A stretch of DNA of 64,000 bases from Bradyrhizobium sp. CCGB12 (GTDB taxonomy: Bacteria > Pseudomonadota > Alphaproteobacteria > Rhizobiales > Xanthobacteraceae). Positions 44,326-52,012 of this stretch are shown here, in pieces. Both the position numbers and the translations under genes were made by a program. The stretch is from contig NZ_JANADO010000001.1 in the NCBI RefSeq assembly GCF_024199845.1, positions 6,448,001-6,512,000 on the forward strand, in the 5' to 3' direction. Positions within the stretch are counted from its first letter, which is position 1. Each line of letters begins with the position of its first letter. The notes under the pieces are model-generated. The model saw nothing but the letters and a program-made list of their open reading frames with translations. It made no database searches and was not told the origin of the DNA.

Positions 44326-44350
44326 GGAGCGCACCGTCCGCGGGGCGAGA

Positions 44351-44764
44351 CTACAGCTCCACCACCACGTAGTCGCTCTCGATCCTGACCGGAATGGTCT
44401 CGGCGACGTACGGCCCCTTCACCACGCTGGCGCCCGGCTCGACATGGGCGGGATAGGCCTTCACGCGGAAGCGGCGGGGGTCGCAATAGGACTGGCCGGT
44501 GCGGATATCGAACTCCCAGCCGTGCCAGGGGCATCGGATGATCTCGCCGAGCTTGGTGTACTCGATCTCGCCGGGATCCCTGGATTGCGCGAGCCCGATC
44601 AGCGGCCCCTCGCACAGCGCCGCGCCCTGATGCGGGCAGCGGTTCATCAGGCCGAAATATTCACCCTTGATGTTGAAGACGGCGATCGGCCGTCCGTCGA
44701 TCTCCAGGAATTTTCGCGTCCCCGGCGGAAGCTCGTCGACCGCGGCGATCACATGACGCGCCAT
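44351..44764 (-). CDS. Rieske [2Fe-2S] ferredoxin-like protein
   Basis: 137 residues. The Rieske cluster ligands are C-x-H in CPHQGAALCEG (about 41-43) and C-x2-H in CPWHGWEFD (about 82-85). No signal peptide, so it is a soluble cytoplasmic electron carrier or Rieske subunit. The start ATG overlaps the stop of the upstream amidohydrolase as TGATG, so the two are translationally coupled. Rieske ferredoxins next to amidohydrolases usually feed ring-hydroxylating or -cleaving enzymes; no oxygenase alpha subunit is in this window. Confidence 0.93.
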   Translation of the reverse strand: MARHVIAAVDELPPGTRKFLEIDGRPIAVFNIKGEYFGLMNRCPHQGAALCEGPLIGLAQSRDPGEIEYTKLGEIIRCPWHGWEFDIRTGQSYCDPRRFRVKAYPAHVEPGASVVKGPYVAETIPVRIESDYVVVEL

Positions 44765-45873
44765 CAAGCCAGTCCGTAGAGCTTCTTGGCATTGCCGAGA
44801 TAGAACGCCTCGCGATTGGTCTCGCTGACACCTGCCGGCAACACGCGCGAGGGCTCGTCATAGTCCCAATGCGGATAGTCGGTCGCGAACAGGAGCCGGT
44901 CCCAGCCGATCCAGTTGATGACGTCGAACAGGTCTTCGCGCCGCTCCGGGTCCTCCATCGGCTGCGTCGTCCACCACACCTGCTCGCGGATATATTCGGA
45001 CGGTGGCCGCTTCACATGCGGCACCTCGCTGCGCAGGCGCTGCCAGGCCTTGTCGAGCCGCCACGCCAGCGACGGCGCCCAGCCGAAGCCAGCCTCGATC
45101 ATCACCATCTTCAGCTTCGGGAACCGCTCGAACACGCCTTCCAGCACAAGGCTCGCCAGCGCCGACTGCTGGCACTGCGAGTGCCCCACCATCTCCTCGA
45201 TGTAATAGGACGGCCAGCCCGAGGGCGTGATCGGATTGCCGCCAAAGCCGAAGGCGTGCACGCCGACGGGAAGGCCCGCTTCTTCCGCGGCCTGGTAGAT
45301 CGGCCAATAACGGCGCTGGCCGAGCGGCTCGACATTGCGGCTGAGCAGCAGCACCTGGACGAAGTTCTTGTCGCCGGCACGCTCGCGGATTTCCGCGGCG
45401 GCCGACAGCCCATCCTCATTGCCGACGACGATCGACGCCTTCAGCCGCTTGTCCTTGCTGGTCCATTTGTCGATCTGCCAGTCGTTGATCGCCGAGCACA
45501 AGGCGGCCGAGAGCTCGTGATTGCGGATGCCCTGCCCGGTATTGAGCGGATTGAGCACCCCGAGCTGCACGTTGTTGGGATCGAGCAGCTGTTTCTGCAT
45601 GAAGGGAAGCGAGGAGCCCTGCGGGCCGCCCTCCGGCGGATAGGCATCACGGCGCGAGGCGTTGGGCTGGGCCTTAGGATAGGGCGGGCCTTCCACCATG
45701 CCCTGATAGGCATGGACGCCGTAGATTTCGAGGTGATGCTGCCAGCGTTTGGCGAGGTAAGGGTAGAGCTCGGTCCGGGTGGCGCGGGCCGGATGGATGT
45801 CGCAATCCGCGATCGCGGTTTTCGCAGTCAGTGGGGAAGCAGCTTCGGAGCTCTCGCGGAATTGGACATTCAT
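44764..45873 (-). CDS. Amidohydrolase-family protein 1 (amidohydrolase_2, ACMSD-like)
   Basis: 369 residues. The metal site begins with ADCDIHP (D-x-H; the first His of the usual H-x-H is Asp), then GVHAFG, and the final FATDYPHWDY with the catalytic Asp. MVMIEAGFGW matches amidohydrolase_2 members, a family that includes ACMSD-type decarboxylases and hydrolases. It is similar in length and motif order to the next gene at 45898, so the pair is an old tandem duplication. In the same operon as the Rieske protein. The reaction is unknown. Confidence 0.9.
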   Translation of the reverse strand: MNVQFRESSEAASPLTAKTAIADCDIHPARATRTELYPYLAKRWQHHLEIYGVHAYQGMVEGPPYPKAQPNASRRDAYPPEGGPQGSSLPFMQKQLLDPNNVQLGVLNPLNTGQGIRNHELSAALCSAINDWQIDKWTSKDKRLKASIVVGNEDGLSAAAEIRERAGDKNFVQVLLLSRNVEPLGQRRYWPIYQAAEEAGLPVGVHAFGFGGNPITPSGWPSYYIEEMVGHSQCQQSALASLVLEGVFERFPKLKMVMIEAGFGWAPSLAWRLDKAWQRLRSEVPHVKRPPSEYIREQVWWTTQPMEDPERREDLFDVINWIGWDRLLFATDYPHWDYDEPSRVLPAGVSETNREAFYLGNAKKLYGLA

Positions 45874-45897
45874 CGCCTTGCCTCCTTTGGCAGCGGG

Positions 45898-46956
45898 CTA
45901 AGTCAGGCGGGGATAGGTTGCATGCGGATTGTCGATCATGATCTTGCGCACGAGATCGGGGGACAGACCTTCGGGCAGCGCGTCCTGGCCGTCGAACTGC
46001 CAGTGCGGATAGTCCGTGGAGAATAGGACTAATTCGTCGGACTGCATATGATCAAACAGGCGATTTAATGTCGCCTCATCCGGCGGCGCATCAAAAGGCT
46101 GTAACGAGAAGCGGATGTTGCTGCGCACAATGTCCAGCGGCGCGCGATCGACCCAAGGCGTCTCCATCCGCACGCCGCGCCAGAACTTGTGCAGGCGCCA
46201 GAGATAAGGGGAGATCCAGGAGACGCCGGATTCCAGCATCACCATTTTCAGCCGCGGATATTTGGCGAACACGCCCTCGACGATCAGGCTGGTGAGCTGA
46301 GTCTGGAACGCCTGGGCCTGACCGACATAATCCTCGATGTGATAGGAACCCCACCCCACGGCGGTCGGCGGATTGTGATAGGCGGAACCGGCGTGGATGC
46401 CGATCGGAAGTTCCAGACGTTCCGCAACCTCGTAGATAGGCCACAGCGCGCGCTTGCCGAGCGGCGTGTCGCCCATGACCAGCATCAGCACCTGCACGAA
46501 GCGCCGATCCTGCGCGCAGCGCTCGATCTCGGCGACGGCCTTCTCGATGCTTTGCGTGGGAATCACGATCGACCCTCGCAGCCGCGGATCGCGATCGAGC
46601 CACTCCTTGACGAGCCAATCGTTCAGCGCGCGGCAGAAGGCCGCCTGCATGTCCTCGGAGAATACCATCTGCACGCCATAAAGAGGATTGCAGATGGCTA
46701 GCTTGAGCTGGAAAGGATCGAGCACATGGCGCTGCATGTCCTCCAGACTTTCGCCCGGTTTGCCGTTTTCCGGGCGCCAATCGGGGCGCGACACGATCGG
46801 CGAGTTCTGCGGATAGGATTGCGAGACGAGGTCGACCATGCCGCGCGTCGTCACCTGATCGCGCCAATAGTCGTTCAGGTACGGCAACAGGCTGGTCAGA
46901 TGCGGCACGGCCGGATGCACGTCGCAATCGACGGCACCGGCGATCAGGGACGCCAT
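45898..46956 (-). CDS. Amidohydrolase-family protein 2 (amidohydrolase_2, ACMSD-like)
   Basis: 352 residues from ATG 46956 (a GTG at 46959 is possible). Motifs VDCDVHPAV, GIHAGSAY, MVMLESGVSW and FSTDYPHWQF parallel the downstream paralogue. It is the first gene of the three-gene leftward operon (24 bp to the next gene). Catalytic decarboxylation or ring-product hydrolysis is typical of the family. The substrate is unknown. Confidence 0.9.
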   Translation of the reverse strand: MASLIAGAVDCDVHPAVPHLTSLLPYLNDYWRDQVTTRGMVDLVSQSYPQNSPIVSRPDWRPENGKPGESLEDMQRHVLDPFQLKLAICNPLYGVQMVFSEDMQAAFCRALNDWLVKEWLDRDPRLRGSIVIPTQSIEKAVAEIERCAQDRRFVQVLMLVMGDTPLGKRALWPIYEVAERLELPIGIHAGSAYHNPPTAVGWGSYHIEDYVGQAQAFQTQLTSLIVEGVFAKYPRLKMVMLESGVSWISPYLWRLHKFWRGVRMETPWVDRAPLDIVRSNIRFSLQPFDAPPDEATLNRLFDHMQSDELVLFSTDYPHWQFDGQDALPEGLSPDLVRKIMIDNPHATYPRLT

Positions 46957-47117
46957 CACGTCTCCTTCGGCTTTCCTCGTGTTGTCTTGGGCCGCGCTTC
47001 GCGGCGGCCTTGCATCCGGCCATTCAAGCAGGCCTGCCCGCCGCCTGCAACTCGGCCAAGGCTCCTGTCATATGCTAGGAAGGCTGAGCTCGGTTGCGAA
47101 GGAATGAGGGTTTAGGG

Positions 47118-47599
47118 ATGAAAGAGCTCGTCGGCATTGCGGAACAGGTTGCGGCCAAACTGATCGCGCGCAAACAGACCATTGCTGTGGCCGAGTCCTC
47201 GGCCGGCGGTTTGATTTCGGTCAGCCTGCTCGCGGTGCCCGGCGCCTCGGCCTATTTCCTCGGCGGCGCGGTGGTCTACACCCGCGATGCCCGGCGCGTG
47301 CTGATGGATATTTCAGATGAGGGAATGAAAGGCTTCGCTCCTCCTCTGAGCCCTACGCAAAACTCCTCGCCGAACAGATGCGCCACCGCTTCGGCTCCGA
47401 CTGGGGCCTGTCTGAGACCGGTGCAGCCGGCCCCACCGGTAATCGCTACGGCGATGCCGCCGGCCATAGCTGCATGGCAGTCGCAGGGCCGGCTACAGAG
47501 GTGACGACGCTGGAGACGGCGAGCGGCGACCGGTTCGGCAACATGCAGGTGTTCGCGGCGACCGCGCTGAAATTGTTGCTGAGGAAGCTGGAGGAGTGA
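47118..47599 (+). pseudogene. CinA-family (nicotinamide-nucleotide amidase-like) gene, frameshifted
   Basis: The first part (47118 to about 47335) reads ARKQTIAVAESSAGGLISVSL, matching the CinA/PncC C-terminal domain (AES-x-x-GG). The frame then runs into unrelated sequence to a stop at 47504, while the frame one base back continues the family from about 47338 (YAKLLAEQMRHRFGSDWGLS, then TGAAGPTGNRYGDAAG) to 47599. A single-base deletion in a TC-rich stretch (GCTTCGCTCCTCCTC) explains both. The full product would be about 160 residues. Either a real pseudogene or a sequencing error. Confidence 0.8.
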
Positions 47600-47619
47600 A
47601 CGGCGGCACCCCATCTCGG

Positions 47620-47650
47620 GTGTCGTCTTGGCGAAGGCCAGGACGACGTA
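47620..47650. repeat. Short hairpin related to family B repeats
   Basis: GTGTCGTCTTGGCGAAGGCC with AGGACGACGTATG, a degenerate version of the GTCGTCCCGGCGAAGGCCGGGAC hairpin, between the convergent CinA-like and DUF1488-like genes. Confidence 0.5.
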
Positions 47651-47660
47651 TGTGTGCGGC

Positions 47661-47936
47661 CTACCTCTCCAAATGCCTCATGAAGATTCGCACCACATAA
47701 CCCTGGAACCGCGGCGCATCGTCGTAAAGGTCCGACGCGATCCGCTCGATGGTCTCGCGCAGCGACAGGAACTGCGCCTGGCGTGCGCTGCTTTCGGTGC
47801 CCTGCATACCCGCGAGCTCGTCCATGGCGGCGTCGCTGATCTGACACTGCACGACCTCGCCGTCGTTCAGCATGGTGAAGCGAAAGGCCAGCCGTTCGAG
47901 GTCATGGCCGATGATCTTGTCGCGCGTCAGCGGCAT
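47661..47936 (-). CDS. DUF1488-like small protein
   Basis: 91 residues from ATG 47936 (MPLTRDKIIGHDLERLAFRF); the open frame further upstream to 48203 is compositionally different. Pattern: beta-hairpin FRFTMLNDGEVVQCQISDAAMD, then helices with SLRETIERIASDLYDDAP and a final FQGYVVRIFMRHLER. DUF1488 is a family of small uncharacterised proteins in proteobacteria; the match is from memory of its pattern. No function can be given. Confidence 0.65.
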   Translation of the reverse strand: MPLTRDKIIGHDLERLAFRFTMLNDGEVVQCQISDAAMDELAGMQGTESSARQAQFLSLRETIERIASDLYDDAPRFQGYVVRIFMRHLER

Positions 47937-48061
47937 CCCATTGTCCCGTTCGCGCCCCCGACCGGAACAATGCTGAAAATCTGACGCCTTGTCACCATCC
48001 GCGCCTGGGACATGGCGGTCATGCGACGCTCGCGCGCCTACAAGTCGGCCACGCTCCGACG

Positions 48062-48679
48062 TCAGTAGACCAGCGCCGTGCCGGTCGGCTTGTCCAGTGC
48101 CGCGGCCAGCGATCGATATTCCTCGCAGTCCGTCCCGCAAATGGATGCGATCCGGCCGAGGTGATAGAGCGCTTGCTCGCGGTTGCCCCGCTCGAGTTGC
48201 CACAGTCCATAATATTGCCAGGTCAGCACGTGGTTCGGATCTACCCGCAAGGCGCGCTCGTACCAGACCTGCGACTGCTCGTAGTCGCCGAGCTTGCGAT
48301 AGGAGTAGCCGATGAGGTTGGCGACGTTCGGATGATCGTCATGGCCGAGCGACTTCAACTGCGCGATCGCGGCGGCATAGTCGTTGCGCTCGTAGATGGT
48401 GTCATAGGCCACGCGGTAGCCGGCTGCGAAAGCGGGATCGCCGATGCTGGACTGGTTGTTCGGCTTCTTCGCCTTTTGGCCGGACTTTGTTCCGGAACGC
48501 TTTGGATAGACCGGTTGAGTAGCCCTGGGAGGAGCTGAATAGGTACTACCAAAGGGGTCGCTGCCACCATTTCCACCACCTCCTCCTCCGCCGCCACCTC
48601 CGCCCGCTGAGTACACAGGGGAAGCCAGCAGCGCCGCAAACGTCCCCAGCGTGACGAGTCTGATCATCGTGGTGATCAT
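48062..48679 (-). CDS. Exported TPR protein with a polyglycine stretch
   Basis: 205 residues. A signal peptide of about 25 residues (MITTMIRLVTLGTFAALLAS, cleavage after YSA) is followed by eleven consecutive glycines and a basic linker, then TPR-like helices (DYAAAIAQLKSLGHDDHPNVANLIGYSYRKL; DYEQSQVWYERALRVDPNHVLTWQYYGLWQLERG). Periplasmic scaffold role likely; partner unknown. The polyglycine is encoded by a trinucleotide-like run and could vary in length. Confidence 0.85.
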   Translation of the reverse strand: MITTMIRLVTLGTFAALLASPVYSAGGGGGGGGGGGNGGSDPFGSTYSAPPRATQPVYPKRSGTKSGQKAKKPNNQSSIGDPAFAAGYRVAYDTIYERNDYAAAIAQLKSLGHDDHPNVANLIGYSYRKLGDYEQSQVWYERALRVDPNHVLTWQYYGLWQLERGNREQALYHLGRIASICGTDCEEYRSLAAALDKPTGTALVY

Positions 48680-48799
48680 GTCTGTCTCCTGTCCTATTCA
48701 AGCGGCCCCGGACGACGTGATAACCCCTGCCTCGGCGGGAATATTCCGGGACACTGCGCTCACGGAGTCGTCAGCGTTCGTACGACAGTTCTGTTGTCC

Positions 48800-50269
48800 T
48801 TACTGGAATGCCACTTCGGCAAAGCTTCTCAGCTTGCGCGAATGCAGCCGCTCCGATTCCTGCTGCTTGAGCCGCTCCAGCGCCTTCAGGCCGATCTCGA
48901 GGTGCTGGCCGACGCGGCGGCGGTAGAACTCGCTGGCCATGCCGGCGAGCTTGATCTCGCCATGCAGTGGCTTGTCGGAGACGCAGAGCAGCGTGCCGTA
49001 GGGGACGCGGAAGCGGTAGCCGTTGGCGGCGATTGCAGCCGATTCCATATCGAGCGCGACAGCGCGCGATTGCGACATGCGGCGGATCACCGCCGGCCCT
49101 GAGATCTCCCAGTTGCGATTGTCGACGCTCGCCACCGTTCCGGTGCGCATCAGTCGCTTCAGCTCGAAACCTTCGAGCCCCGTGACGTCCTCGACCGCCT
49201 CCTCGAGCGCGACCTGCATCTCGGCCAGCGCCGGGATCGGCACCCACAGCGGCAGCTCGCGATCGAGCACGTGATCCTCGCGCACATAGCCATGAGCAAG
49301 CACGTAATCGCCGAGCCGCTGCGTGTTGCGCAGGCCCGCGCAATGGCCAAGCATCAGCCAGGCGTGCGGACGCAGCACCGCGACGTGATCGGTGACGTTG
49401 CGTGCGTTCGACGGGCCGGTGCCGATGTTGATCAGGGTGATGCCGCGATAGCCGGGCTCGACCAGATGGAAGGCCGGCATCTGCGGCGCACGCACGGGCG
49501 CAACACCCGTCATCACGCCGCCGGCGCGCGTGACGACGTTGCCGGGTGCGATGAAGGATTCGAGGCCGGCCTCGCGGGACTGAAGCCGCTGCTGACAAAG
49601 CTGCGCAAAGGCGTCGACATAGAACTGGTAGTTGGTGAAGATCACGAAGTTCTGGAAATATTCGGGGTCCGTGCCCGTGTAGTGGTAGAGCCTGCGCAGC
49701 GAGTAATCGACGCGGGTGGCCCGGAACAGGGACAGCGGCTCGGGTGCGCCGGGCTGGAGCTCGAACGTGCCGTCGGCGATCGAATCGTCCATCGTCGCGA
49801 GATCGGGCACGTCGAATGCGTCGCGCATCGCTCGCGTGACGGGCGAGTTCTCGCTGGTGGTGATCGCGGCCTCGATGTTGATATCGCGGCGATAGGCGAA
49901 GTGGATCGGGATCGGCTCGGCGGACTCGCCGATCTCTACGGGCACGCCGTGATTCTGGATCAAGAGGCCGATCTGCTCGGTGAGATAGGTCCGGAAGAGA
50001 TCCGGCCGCGTCACGCTGGTCTCGTGCACGCCGGGCCCGGCAACGAAGCCATAGGACAGGCGCGAATCCAGCCGCGCATGCGTCGCGGTGGTGACGCGGA
50101 CAAAGGGGTAATAGGCCCGCACCCGCGTGGTGATCGCTTCGCCGTTGACATAAGCCTCGAACCGGTCGCGCAGGAACTTCGTGTTGCGCTCGTAGATCTC
50201 CTCGAGGCGGGCGACGGCAAGGCCGGCGTCGGTGAAGGATTCGGTGGCGATGGAGGGAGGGGAGTGCAT
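48800..50269 (-). CDS. amn: AMP nucleosidase
   Basis: 489 residues; hydrolyses AMP to adenine and ribose 5-phosphate. An N-terminal AMP-nucleosidase domain (to about 185) precedes the phosphorylase-like catalytic domain with GITLINIGTGPSNARNVTDHVAV, LMLGHCAGLRNTQRLGDYVLAHGYVREDHVLD and VALDMESAAIAANGYRFRVPYGTLLCVSDKP, the strongest signature of Amn. Length is normal (about 480-490). Transcribed alone; a palindromic repeat lies upstream. Confidence 0.95.
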   Translation of the reverse strand: MHSPPSIATESFTDAGLAVARLEEIYERNTKFLRDRFEAYVNGEAITTRVRAYYPFVRVTTATHARLDSRLSYGFVAGPGVHETSVTRPDLFRTYLTEQIGLLIQNHGVPVEIGESAEPIPIHFAYRRDINIEAAITTSENSPVTRAMRDAFDVPDLATMDDSIADGTFELQPGAPEPLSLFRATRVDYSLRRLYHYTGTDPEYFQNFVIFTNYQFYVDAFAQLCQQRLQSREAGLESFIAPGNVVTRAGGVMTGVAPVRAPQMPAFHLVEPGYRGITLINIGTGPSNARNVTDHVAVLRPHAWLMLGHCAGLRNTQRLGDYVLAHGYVREDHVLDRELPLWVPIPALAEMQVALEEAVEDVTGLEGFELKRLMRTGTVASVDNRNWEISGPAVIRRMSQSRAVALDMESAAIAANGYRFRVPYGTLLCVSDKPLHGEIKLAGMASEFYRRRVGQHLEIGLKALERLKQQESERLHSRKLRSFAEVAFQ

Positions 50270-50324
50270 GGTTCGACCGCCGGGTTGCTATGGCTTGAGT
50301 CGAACTATAGCAAGAAGGAGGTGC

Positions 50325-50415
50325 CGTAGGGTGGGCAAAGCGGAGCGTGCCCACCATCTTGACCATCGCACGAAACGCGGTGGGCACGGCGCGTTGCGCG
50401 TTTGCCCACCCTACG
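50325..50415. repeat. Palindromic intergenic repeat, family C copy 2
   Basis: Perfect 15-base arms CGTAGGGTGGGCAAA (50325-50339) and TTTGCCCACCCTACG (50401-50415) with the inner hairpin GTGCCCACC...GGTGGGCAC. Between the amn and type I adaptor genes. The remaining bases to 50484 hold nothing recognised. Confidence 0.85.
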
Positions 50416-50484
50416 AGATCGAGCCTGCCGATCCAATCCCAGATAGTCGCCAGGCGCACTCCGCGACGACGCGCTTTTCGCGCG

Positions 50485-51819
50485 TCACTTCTCCCGGAAG
50501 GCGCGCATCAGCTGGTCGTGCAGCGGCTTCATCAGATAGGACAGCATGGTGCGGTCGCCGGTCTGGACGAAGGCTTCCACCGGCATGCCGGGGATCATCT
50601 TGACGTCGCCGAGCCGGGCGACCTCTTCGGGCGGCATCGAGACGCGGATGGTGTAATAGCTCTGGCCGGTGCGCTGGTCGGTGGTGACGTCCGGCGATAC
50701 GCGGCTGACGACGCCGTTGAGCTCGGGCGTGGTGCGCTGGTTGAAGGCAGACAGGCGCAACAGCGTCTTCTGGCCGATCTGCAGCTTGTCGATGTCGACC
50801 GGATTGACCTTAGCCTCGACCTGGAGGTCGTCGGCCTGCGGCACGATCAGCATCAATGTGTCGCCGGCGGTGACGACGCCGCCGACCGTGTGCACCGTCG
50901 ATTGCAGCACCATGCCGGCCTGCGGCGCGCGGATGTCGACGCGGCGAAGCTGGTCTTCGGCGGCGACCTTGCGCTCGATCAGCTCGCCGATCTTGTCGTT
51001 GGTCTCGCGTAGATCCTTGGAGACCTCGCTCACCACGTCCTTGTCGACCTGGATGATCTGGAGCTCGGTCTCGGTGATCTTGCCCTTGGCCTGGGCGCGC
51101 GAGGCGATGTACTGCGCGCGCTCGCCGTTGAGACGTGCCGAATCGCGCTCGAGCTGGGTCAGGCGCGAGATCTGCACCAGGCGCTTGTCGTAGAGGTCGC
51201 GCACACCGGTGAGCTCGTTCTGCACCAACGCGATCTCCTGATCCTTCGCCTTCTCCTGGGCGCTGAGACCCGCGATTTCCTCGTTGAGCTGCGTGATGCG
51301 CTCGCGCAGCTGCGCCTTCTGCCCGGTACGGCCGTTGACGCGGACGTCGAACAGCTTGCCTTCGGCGGAAAGCAGAAGCTTGACGTCAGGATCGCTGGCG
51401 CGCTCCAGGAGCGTTTGCGGAAATTCGAGCTTGTCGACCCCGCGCTGCTCGGCCTGCAATCGCGCCGCACGCGCCTGCGCGGCGTCGAGATTCTTCGTGA
51501 CGATAGCGAGGTTGGCCCTGGTGACGGTGTCGTCGAGCCGCACCACGATGTCGCCGGCCTTGACTAGGTCGCCGTCGCGGGCGCGCACCTCGCCGACCAC
51601 GCCGCCGGTCGGATGCTGCACCTTCTTGACGTTGGATTCGACCACGATCTGGCCCGGCGCGATCAGCGCTCCCGAAATCAGCACCGTGGAGGCCCAGCCG
51701 CCGAGGCCGACGACCAAGACCAGCACAATCCCGAGCCCGAGCATCAGGTGAAACTTGATCGAATCGCGTACGTTCTTCTTCACGGCAGGCTTCGGGCCGC
51801 CGATCGCCAACGTGCTCAT
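50485..51819 (-). CDS. HlyD/PrtE-type I secretion periplasmic adaptor
   Basis: 444 residues from ATG 51819 (MSTLAIGGPKP). One transmembrane segment (about 23-47), a biotinyl-lipoyl-like half (VVESNVKKVQHPTGGVVGEVRARDGDLVKAGDIVVRLDD), long helical coiled-coil region (QARAARLQAEQRG through SRAQAKGKITETELQIIQVD), and the second lipoyl half plus beta-barrel (DIRAPQAGMVLQSTVHTVGGVVTAGDTLMLIVP). It bridges the ABC exporter and an outer-membrane TolC. It pairs with the exporter just upstream; the cargo is probably the VCBS protein at 58773. Confidence 0.95.
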   Translation of the reverse strand: MSTLAIGGPKPAVKKNVRDSIKFHLMLGLGIVLVLVVGLGGWASTVLISGALIAPGQIVVESNVKKVQHPTGGVVGEVRARDGDLVKAGDIVVRLDDTVTRANLAIVTKNLDAAQARAARLQAEQRGVDKLEFPQTLLERASDPDVKLLLSAEGKLFDVRVNGRTGQKAQLRERITQLNEEIAGLSAQEKAKDQEIALVQNELTGVRDLYDKRLVQISRLTQLERDSARLNGERAQYIASRAQAKGKITETELQIIQVDKDVVSEVSKDLRETNDKIGELIERKVAAEDQLRRVDIRAPQAGMVLQSTVHTVGGVVTAGDTLMLIVPQADDLQVEAKVNPVDIDKLQIGQKTLLRLSAFNQRTTPELNGVVSRVSPDVTTDQRTGQSYYTIRVSMPPEEVARLGDVKMIPGMPVEAFVQTGDRTMLSYLMKPLHDQLMRAFREK

Positions 51820-51846
51820 GGCTTGTCTCCCACGGCGCTTTCTTTC

Positions 51847-51991
51847 ACCTCGCCCCGCTTGCGGGGAGAGGTCGAATTTGCGCAAAGCGCGAATTCGGGT
51901 GAGGGGGACTCTCCGCGAGTCCAACTCTCACCTCCCACGTGGAGAGCCCCCCTCACCCCGCCCCTCTCCCCGCAAGCGGGGCGAGGGAGAA
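51847..51991. repeat. Palindromic intergenic repeat, family G copy
   Basis: CACCTCGCCCCGCTTGCGGG at the left and CCTCTCCCCGCAAGCGGGGC at the right, with a variable middle (GCGAATTCGGGTGAGG; CTCCACGTGGAG-like hairpin). It separates the exporter ATPase from the adaptor gene; in one transcript it may lower coupling between the two. Confidence 0.75.
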
Positions 51992-52012
51992 GAAGCCCTG
52001 CGCTTCGCGGCC

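Noticed and set aside
48771..50459. 562-codon minus-strand frame overlapping the amn gene in another frame.
   Set aside because: Arg-rich out-of-frame translation; amn in the adjacent frame is canonical over its full length.
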